From Thermoplasmata archaeon M9B2D (lineage in GTDB: Archaea; Thermoplasmatota; E2; DHVEG-1): DNA of 5,227 nucleotides. A model generated the notes under the pieces. That model was not told the origin of the DNA, searched no databases, and saw only the letters and a program-made list of their open reading frames with translations. Both the position numbers and the translations under genes were made by a program. The stretch covers positions 1 to 5,227 of the forward strand of contig MUGD01000141.1 in NCBI GenBank assembly GCA_002900555.1. Reading direction: 5' to 3'. Shown here in pieces: positions 1-4,284 of the stretch; position 1 is the first letter of the stretch, and each line of letters begins with the position of its first letter.

Positions 1-71
1 TCATCAGTTGTGCAGACCTGCTTTTCGCTAGTTTCAAGAAGATGAGAGATTTGCTCTTCTGACAATTTCAT
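1..71 (-). CDS. N-terminal fragment of an unidentified divergent gene (runs off left edge)
   Basis: Reading the minus strand from an ATG at 71..69 gives 23 codons without a stop, MKLSEEQISHLLETSEKQVC followed by TTD, before the window ends. The fragment is mostly amphipathic helix with acidic and lysine residues, as expected for a soluble protein. A TATA-like box with a purine-rich flank lies about 33-41 bases upstream of the ATG, which would give a very short leader and fits the absence of a Shine-Dalgarno sequence. The gene is divergent from the F420 oxidoreductase gene and shares its promoter region. The helix followed by a V-C-T-T-D strand start is faintly like the N terminus of pyridoxamine-5'-phosphate-oxidase-fold flavin/F420 proteins, but 23 residues cannot establish this and no function is assigned. 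Confidence 0.6.
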   Translation of the reverse strand, partial: MKLSEEQISHLLETSEKQVCTTD

Positions 72-103
72 TTTTGTTCGACTCGGTTTTTTCGTTTTCA
101 ACT

Positions 104-120
104 CAAATATAGAGATTTTC
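104..120 (-). promoter_or_regulatory. Archaeal TATA box with BRE-like flank for the left-edge gene
   Basis: On the minus strand the sequence GAAAATCT is followed by CTATATTTG (112..104). This is an A/T-rich TATA-like octamer preceded by a purine-rich TFB recognition-like element. Transcription would be expected about 25 bases downstream, near 83, leaving a leader of about 12 bases before the ATG at 71. That spacing suits a leaderless or near-leaderless archaeal mRNA. The assignment is by spacing and composition only. Confidence 0.4.
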
Positions 121-140
121 ATCTGAACTCGGACATCACT

Positions 141-149
141 AAATATAAG
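141..149 (+). promoter_or_regulatory. TATA box of the F420 oxidoreductase gene
   Basis: AAATATAAG matches an archaeal TATA box. The predicted transcription start about 25 bases downstream (near 170) would give a leader of about 37 bases that contains the GGTGAT ribosome binding site. It is opposed to the TATA box at 104-112, so the two divergent genes have separate but closely spaced core promoters. Confidence 0.45.
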
Positions 150-165
150 CGTAGGATAATCATCA

Positions 166-186
166 TTGATTGACTTGTCTAATCAA
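166..186. promoter_or_regulatory. Inverted repeat TTGATT-N9-AATCAA at the predicted transcription start
   Basis: Two perfect 6-base arms (166-171 and 181-186) flank a 9-base spacer. The repeat begins where transcription from the TATA box at 141-149 is expected to start, so a bound dimer could block the initiating polymerase. It could equally fold as a weak leader hairpin. No regulator is known from the window, and a 6-base arm repeat can arise by chance in A/T-rich DNA. Confidence 0.25.
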
Positions 187-194
187 CAATGCAT

Positions 195-200
195 GGTGAT
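195..200 (+). promoter_or_regulatory. Shine-Dalgarno GGTGAT that decides the start of the F420 gene
   Basis: GGTGAT is an exact segment of the archaeal consensus GGAGGTGAT complementary to the 16S 3' end. It sits 6 bases before ATG 207. It lies inside the longer reading frame that begins at ATG 189, and that ATG has no such site upstream. The start is therefore placed at 207 rather than 189. Confidence 0.7.
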
Positions 201-206
201 CGTGTT

Positions 207-1274
207 ATGGATCGCGACTATAATGTAACAATTGAGGAGATTCAAAGAGTCCTAAAAGAAAAGACCAAGAGATTCGCATTTAAGAAACTCGAGAGAGAAG
301 TCGTCAAGACCGGTGCCTGTGTCGAATGCGGAGCTTGTGCTGCGTCATGTCCAGTTAATGCAATAACAGGGGAGCGTATTAATGACAAGTATGTTCCCAA
401 ACTCACTGGAGACTGCACATCCTGCGGAATCTGCTATGCCATGTGTCCTAGGTCTTTCGTGCTGGAAGAACATCTTCTTGGAAATGTCAAAAGTATCTGG
501 AAGATAAGAACTACAGCTAACTACAAGCATCAAGATGGTGGGGCAGTGACCTCAATCCTTGGGTATATGCTGGATACGAAGATGATTGAAGGAGCAGTAA
601 TCGCATGCAAATCAACAGAAAAACCGTGGATGCCTATTGCCAAGACAGTGACCAACAAGGAGGACCTTTACGCGTGCGGCGGAACGATTTATTCACATGC
701 TCAAGTTGTTGATGAGATGATTCAAGGTTTTAAGAAGAATCTTACATCATTGGCCATCGTTGGAACAGCTTGCAATATTGATGCAGTTCATAGAATGGAA
801 GAACATCCTGCTGGATTCTTTAGCATTGATAAGAAAGCAAGCATTTTCAAAGTCAGTCTCTTTTGTATGGAATCTTTCAATTATCAAGACATTGTTGCTT
901 TCTTGGATAAAGTAGGAATTGATATCAAGAATGTAGCACGTTTTGCAATTGCAGGCGGGCAATTCAAGGTCTCCGTAGGTGATGATGAGCAAAGTTGGCC
1001 TGTGGGAGAACTTGACTACGCAGCCGCTTCCTCATGCGCATTTTGTCAAGATCTGAGTGGAAAGCATGCAGACCTATCTTGTGGCAATATTGGGTCCGAT
1101 GAGGGATGGACTACTGTGCTCGCGAGAACTGATCGAGGAGTTAAAATCATCAAAGATGCCATTAAGAATGGAGCGATTGAGGGAGAACAACTTGAATCAG
1201 ATGCGATGCTTTCTGTCATGAACTCAGCTAGGTTCAAGATGAACAAATACTATGGACTCAGTTCGAAACATTAG
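207..1274 (+). CDS. Coenzyme F420 hydrogenase/dehydrogenase beta-subunit family protein, FpoF/FqoF-like
   Basis: This is a 355-residue cytoplasmic iron-sulfur flavoprotein of the family that moves electrons between reduced F420 and a partner (FrhB, FdhB, FpoF/FqoF). Residue numbers count from ATG 207. Two ferredoxin-type [4Fe-4S] motifs lie at C38/C41/C44/C48 and C70/C73/C76/C80. They are followed by family landmarks: QDGGAVTSIL (109-118), the GTACNIDAVH segment (186-195), and the C-terminal block with C277-x2-C280, ADLSCGNIGSDEG and RTDRG (288-311). Two ferredoxin motifs plus this length suit FpoF/FqoF better than the shorter, single-motif FrhB. The usual GTPC motif reads GTAC, so proline is replaced by alanine; the cysteine is kept. 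No hydrogenase, formate dehydrogenase or Fpo/Fqo gene is adjacent, so the partner is unknown. The gene is monocistronic with its own TATA box and GGTGAT site. The family call is firm; the exact reaction is not. Confidence 0.9.
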   Translation: MDRDYNVTIEEIQRVLKEKTKRFAFKKLEREVVKTGACVECGACAASCPVNAITGERINDKYVPKLTGDCTSCGICYAMCPRSFVLEEHLLGNVKSIWKIRTTANYKHQDGGAVTSILGYMLDTKMIEGAVIACKSTEKPWMPIAKTVTNKEDLYACGGTIYSHAQVVDEMIQGFKKNLTSLAIVGTACNIDAVHRMEEHPAGFFSIDKKASIFKVSLFCMESFNYQDIVAFLDKVGIDIKNVARFAIAGGQFKVSVGDDEQSWPVGELDYAAASSCAFCQDLSGKHADLSCGNIGSDEGWTTVLARTDRGVKIIKDAIKNGAIEGEQLESDAMLSVMNSARFKMNKYYGLSSKH

Positions 1275-1293
1275 AAGAATGCGGCTTCTTCTA
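1272..1293 (+). terminator. Perfect 8-bp hairpin overlapping the stop codon of the F420 gene
   Basis: TAGAAGAA (1272-1279) and TTCTTCTA (1286-1293) form a perfect stem around the 6-base loop TGCGGC. The TAG stop codon is the first three bases of the stem. No uninterrupted T run follows, so it is not a textbook archaeal U-tract terminator. It may define or protect the mRNA 3' end. The hairpin itself is seen directly; its role is inferred. Confidence 0.4.
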
Positions 1294-1297
1294 CTGA

Positions 1298-1348
1298 AAG
1301 GAAAATAGAGAAGAGTGCCCCCAAAGATACAATATCCTTGGAGCACTC
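1298..1348 (-). terminator. Hairpin plus U-rich tail, probable terminator of the surface-protein gene
   Basis: GAGTGC (1313-1318) pairs with GCACTC (1343-1348), and inside it CCAAAGATA (1321-1329) pairs with TATCCTTGG (1333-1341) around a 3-base loop. The single A-C mismatch in plus-strand RNA becomes a U-G wobble in minus-strand RNA. The unequal CC/A junction becomes a G-U pair with one bulged G. The minus transcript therefore has about 16 pairs. The stem is followed on that strand by the U-rich stretch TTCTCTATTTTCCTTTC (1312..1296). It starts 11 bases after the TAG stop of the surface-protein gene. The strand asymmetry supports a role in the minus transcript. Confidence 0.55.
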
Positions 1349-1358
1349 GCTACTGATT

Positions 1359-3116
1359 CTACTTCACTCTCGTTCGGAAGTATAGAATAAGTACGACTAG
1401 TAGGGAGAGGACACCAAACGCAAACACGACAGCATAAACAAGGCCGGGTCCTCCGGTGTAGCTCATTACAGCAACTGTAACGCTTGTCCATGCAGTTTCC
1501 TCAACATTGTTTACTGACGAATTGTCCGTGGCTTTAAGCTTGTACCATACTATCTGTCCATGAGTGTATTCACCAAGAGCACAACTATAGAAATCATCTA
1601 TCTCGGACCTATTCATCAATTTTGTTTCGTAGACAAATCCTGCATCTTCAGGATCTCCAACACCCCAAGATATCTCGATGCTTGATATATTATTCAAGTC
1701 CCAAACATACGCTTGCACTGTCAGATTATTCGTTGTTTGTGATGTCAGAGTCTGTATGACTTTGATATTGGCAATGATTGGATTGTGCGCATCAGGAGTG
1801 ACATGAACCTGAATAACTGCAAAGGATGTTGCGTTGAAATAATCCCTCAGAGTCAGATTGTAGTTATAATCGCCTACAGCAAGACCATCAACAAATATGG
1901 TGAAATTCTCGCCGCGCCAAGTCCCATTCATCAAGACTTCGCCGTCCTTAGTTAGGTTGTAGAATAGGGGATTGCTCTCCTCAGCCGACCACGAAATATT
2001 GTAACCTGTATAGCCCTCTTCGTAGGACAAATCAGGATCATATTCAATGATAGGCGCCCTAACATCTTTGTAAACAGTTACATTAACGGAGTCTGTAGAA
2101 TTCAAATCGAAGTCATCGAATGCTAGTATAATGATTGTGTAGTTACCAAGGAAGAGACCATCTAATGATACAATGATGTTCTGTCCTTCTGGATTTGGAA
2201 AGCTCCAGTTTGGCTCAGTCACATTGAGAAAAGTATGGAATGCAGATACATTTCCATAAGTTGTGTCATTATAACGGATTATACCAGAAATTGTGTAATT
2301 CTTTGGATTGCTATCATAGACAGTCCAGTTGATCTGATGCCCTTTGGAACCGAACTCAAACGATACATCATCAGGTGAGGATATCACAGGATTTGTCGTA
2401 TCAGGAGTGACTGTTACATTAACAAAACTAGTTGCGTTCCGACCGAAGGTGTCATTCACAAATAAGGTATACAGATACCAATGGCTTGCATTGAGCCCAT
2501 CAACATTCACAACAATGTTGTTTCCATCCCAAGAACCACTCATTATCTCCGTGTAATTCGAAGTCAATTCATTGGACACACGAGTCACATTGTAGAAATC
2601 TGGGTTTGATTCTGTTATCTCCCAATTGATTTCATGCCCAAAACTCCCCACTTCGTACGTGATGTTATCATGAGGCGTAATGATTGGAGCAAGTATGTCA
2701 GCAATGACCGTCACTGTGGTTTGGGCCGTTGCAGATTCATTAGCCTGATTAAACACAGTGACTGCAAAATTGAACACCATTGGTAGTGAAGTGACCATGT
2801 TTCTCGTGTAAAGATAAGACAAGGATATAGTAAGCTCGCCGCCAGACCATGGACCTTCATCATAACTACCCCCATTCACAGTGACTGTATAATTCTTAGG
2901 ATTTGGATCATATGCATCATATACTAGAGTCTCGCCAGCACTACCATTCTCGAATTGATAGGATGATGGGCCAGTTATTGTTGGAGCAGATAGCTGAGCA
3001 ACATTGACAGGAGCAAAGCTGTGGTTCACATTACCAACTGAAATGACATATGGTGATAAGACAAACCAAGTAAAGATGAACGCAAATAAGAGACGTCTAC
3101 GATTAAATGAAACCAT
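1359..3116 (-). CDS. Secreted, C-terminally membrane-anchored protein with tandem Ig-like repeats
   Basis: This 585-residue protein opens with MVSFNRRR and a hydrophobic stretch (9-28), a signal peptide or N-terminal anchor. It ends with a membrane helix (about 558-579) followed by RTRVK, so the body should lie outside the cell. Four beta-rich repeats begin near residues 44, 143, 243 and 354. A more divergent domain (445-550) carries the only cysteine (C512). Each repeat holds the same register: E, G at +2, G at +5, W/Y at +10, NP at +16/+17 and Y at +20 (E56, E155, E254, E366). I count 30 N-x-S/T sequons, which suggests dense N-glycosylation. No enzyme motif is visible. A surface-coat, adhesion or cell-contact role is likely by analogy with archaeal Ig-like repeat proteins, but the function is unknown. 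A strong TATA/BRE lies upstream, and no clear Shine-Dalgarno precedes the ATG. Confidence 0.85.
   Translation of the reverse strand: MVSFNRRRLLFAFIFTWFVLSPYVISVGNVNHSFAPVNVAQLSAPTITGPSSYQFENGSAGETLVYDAYDPNPKNYTVTVNGGSYDEGPWSGGELTISLSYLYTRNMVTSLPMVFNFAVTVFNQANESATAQTTVTVIADILAPIITPHDNITYEVGSFGHEINWEITESNPDFYNVTRVSNELTSNYTEIMSGSWDGNNIVVNVDGLNASHWYLYTLFVNDTFGRNATSFVNVTVTPDTTNPVISSPDDVSFEFGSKGHQINWTVYDSNPKNYTISGIIRYNDTTYGNVSAFHTFLNVTEPNWSFPNPEGQNIIVSLDGLFLGNYTIIILAFDDFDLNSTDSVNVTVYKDVRAPIIEYDPDLSYEEGYTGYNISWSAEESNPLFYNLTKDGEVLMNGTWRGENFTIFVDGLAVGDYNYNLTLRDYFNATSFAVIQVHVTPDAHNPIIANIKVIQTLTSQTTNNLTVQAYVWDLNNISSIEISWGVGDPEDAGFVYETKLMNRSEIDDFYSCALGEYTHGQIVWYKLKATDNSSVNNVEETAWTSVTVAVMSYTGGPGLVYAVVFAFGVLSLLVVLILYFRTRVK
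1791..2987 (-). repeat. Protein-level tandem repeat: four Ig-like units
   Basis: These bases encode residues 44-442 of the surface protein, four units of about 90-110 residues. The first half of each unit carries E-x-G-x2-G, an aromatic at +10, and NP then Y at +16 to +20. The second half of units 2 and 4 has G-[ST]-W-x-G and V-D-G-L, unit 3 has L-D-G-L, and unit 1 has G-P-W-S-G. Units 2 and 4 end in V-T-P-D. The repeat is clear in protein but well diverged in DNA, so it is an old duplication rather than a recent expansion. Confidence 0.8.
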
Positions 3117-3152
3117 ATGACCAACATCCTGTGTATCCTTGTTACACGTATT

Positions 3153-3160
3153 GACCGGTC
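3153..3160. promoter_or_regulatory. GACCGGTC palindrome at the predicted start site of the surface-protein gene
   Basis: A perfect 8-bp palindrome is centred about 25 bases downstream of the TATA box at 3177-3185, where minus-strand transcription should begin. A second inverted pair, GTGTA (3131-3135) and TACAC (3143-3147), would lie in the leader RNA. Either could be a control element, but both are short and there is no independent support. Confidence 0.2.
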
Positions 3161-3176
3161 GAACTTCAGAGTGCGG

Positions 3177-3191
3177 TTTTATACCTTTCCG
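3177..3191 (-). promoter_or_regulatory. Strong archaeal BRE/TATA promoter of the surface-protein gene
   Basis: The minus strand reads CGGAAA followed directly by GGTATAAAA. This is a near-ideal TATA box with a purine-rich TFB recognition element just upstream. Transcription should begin near 3156, leaving a leader of about 40 bases before the ATG at 3116. This is the best core promoter in the window and fits an abundant envelope protein. Confidence 0.65.
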
Positions 3192-3294
3192 TACTTGAAC
3201 TACTGCACGATATCGCTAAATCATATCTGTCAAGAATAGGCTGATAAGAGAATAAGTTTTTCACAGGAACAATGCACTCGTTAGATGGGACTCT

Positions 3295-4239
3295 TTGACG
3301 AAGGGGAAAGATACTGTGCCAAAGGCAATATTCTCAATTTGGTGGGATGACAAGCTCGGACCAATGGTCGGCCGCTCATATCCCGAAACAATGATACTAT
3401 CAAGCGAGGAAGCAGTCACAGTCTTCATGGGACACGGTTCTAACATGGAGATTTCAGTAGGTTATTCCAAGATTGCTAGCGGCGTTGTAGTTTCATATAT
3501 GCGTCCACCTAACTGCATTGCTATTCTATTGGATAATGAAGAGAATGGTGCGATAATCGAACGTAATCTATTGCGGCTTGCACCTACAATCGATTTTGAC
3601 AGTGATGCGTGGGGGAAGGAATTAGAGAAAGCATTTCATGGACTTACAGACTTGATAAATGAAACCACTGGCGAGGAACTACTTCTGAATCCAGGTGTGA
3701 AACAACTTGTAGGAGACATGATGAATGGGAGAGTAGCAACTGTCTTTCCTAAACATGTGCTAAAAGCAACAGTTCGCTATCCCAATGCCCATGAATATTT
3801 AGGAAATGATGACGAGGAAGTCGCTAGGCTTTTGAAGGATCTTGAAGATGAAGAAATTCTCGAGTCCCGTACATATGGTCGCAAGGTGGAGTGTAGGCAA
3901 TGTGGTGATTCTGACATAACTATTGAATTACTATGTCCTTCATGTAGTTCGAATGATATTCATAAGGTATACACAGTATTTTGTCCAAAGTGTAGTAATC
4001 AATTTCAAGCTGTTCTAGTAGACGATCTTGCGGAGGTCACATGTATGACCTGTAAGCAACCGGTTAAGGTAAGTGAACTCTCCATTATCGACGTTGAACC
4101 ACTTTGCAATAAGTGTGGAACTGCATCAAATGACCCGAAGATAGTTTTCAAATGTGCAACCTGTGGAAAGCAATTGAAAGGTGCCGATCTGCTATCAGGA
4201 ACTGGACTCGCCTATTATTTCAGATATGCGCATGATTAG
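3295..4239 (+). CDS. Zinc-ribbon protein with longin-like N-terminal and winged-helix-like middle domain (TackOD1-like tail)
   Basis: I read three parts. Residues 9-122, with IWWDDKLGPMVGRSYP near the start, show an alternating strand/helix pattern like longin-type domains of archaeal and Asgard proteins (inference). Residues 150-192 look like a winged helix, ending in the helix ARLLKDLEDEEILES. Residues 198-293 hold six CxxC knuckles (C200/203, C214/217, C230/233, C250/253, C271/274, C287/290), enough for three zinc ions. A winged helix followed by CxxCG...CPSC ribbons recalls the TackOD1 output domain, so a signalling or transcription-linked role is possible. The only in-frame start after the upstream stop at 3253 is TTG 3295 without a clear Shine-Dalgarno; GTG 3316, nine bases after GGGG, is an alternative. 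Removing one G from 3303-3306 would join this frame to ATG 3285 and give MGLFDEGKDTVPKA, so a frameshift or sequence error is suspected. Confidence 0.75.
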   Translation: MTKGKDTVPKAIFSIWWDDKLGPMVGRSYPETMILSSEEAVTVFMGHGSNMEISVGYSKIASGVVVSYMRPPNCIAILLDNEENGAIIERNLLRLAPTIDFDSDAWGKELEKAFHGLTDLINETTGEELLLNPGVKQLVGDMMNGRVATVFPKHVLKATVRYPNAHEYLGNDDEEVARLLKDLEDEEILESRTYGRKVECRQCGDSDITIELLCPSCSSNDIHKVYTVFCPKCSNQFQAVLVDDLAEVTCMTCKQPVKVSELSIIDVEPLCNKCGTASNDPKIVFKCATCGKQLKGADLLSGTGLAYYFRYAHD

Positions 4240-4246
4240 AAGAAAG

Positions 4247-4254
4247 AAAAAAAA
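4247..4254 (-). terminator. T8 tract terminating the MFS/HhH gene
   Basis: Eight A residues on the plus strand give an uninterrupted T8 in the minus-strand transcript, about 30 bases after that gene's TAA stop. Further T-rich sequence follows (CTTTCTTCT). Oligo-U tracts are the usual intrinsic termination signal in archaea. There is no convincing stem before it. Confidence 0.5.
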
Positions 4255-4284
4255 CATGCCACTGCTTCAGATCAATCCATACAA

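Noticed and set aside
189..206. In-frame ATG 189 as the start of the F420 gene
   Set aside because: It has no Shine-Dalgarno upstream, and the GGTGAT motif that would serve ATG 207 lies within the six extra codons. The longer form remains possible only if the mRNA is nearly leaderless.
747..992. Minus-strand open frame opposite the F420 gene
   Set aside because: It is antisense to a conserved region of a recognised family and shows no protein-like domain features of its own.
2344..2556. Plus-strand 70-codon open frame opposite the surface protein
   Set aside because: It is antisense to a clear repeat domain, and I found no ribosome site or recognisable motif.
3117..3294. Possible tRNA, small RNA or mobile-element remnant in the largest gene-free gap
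   Set aside because: I saw only promoter elements and short palindromes (GACCGGTC, CGATATCG). There is no cloverleaf, terminal inverted repeat or target duplication.
3272..3299. CTT TGA C at the end of the mini-ORF from ATG 3272, identical to the bacterial prfB +1 frameshift site
   Set aside because: A +1 shift there enters the ATG 3285 frame, which stops soon after, not the long zinc-ribbon frame. The match is probably coincidence.
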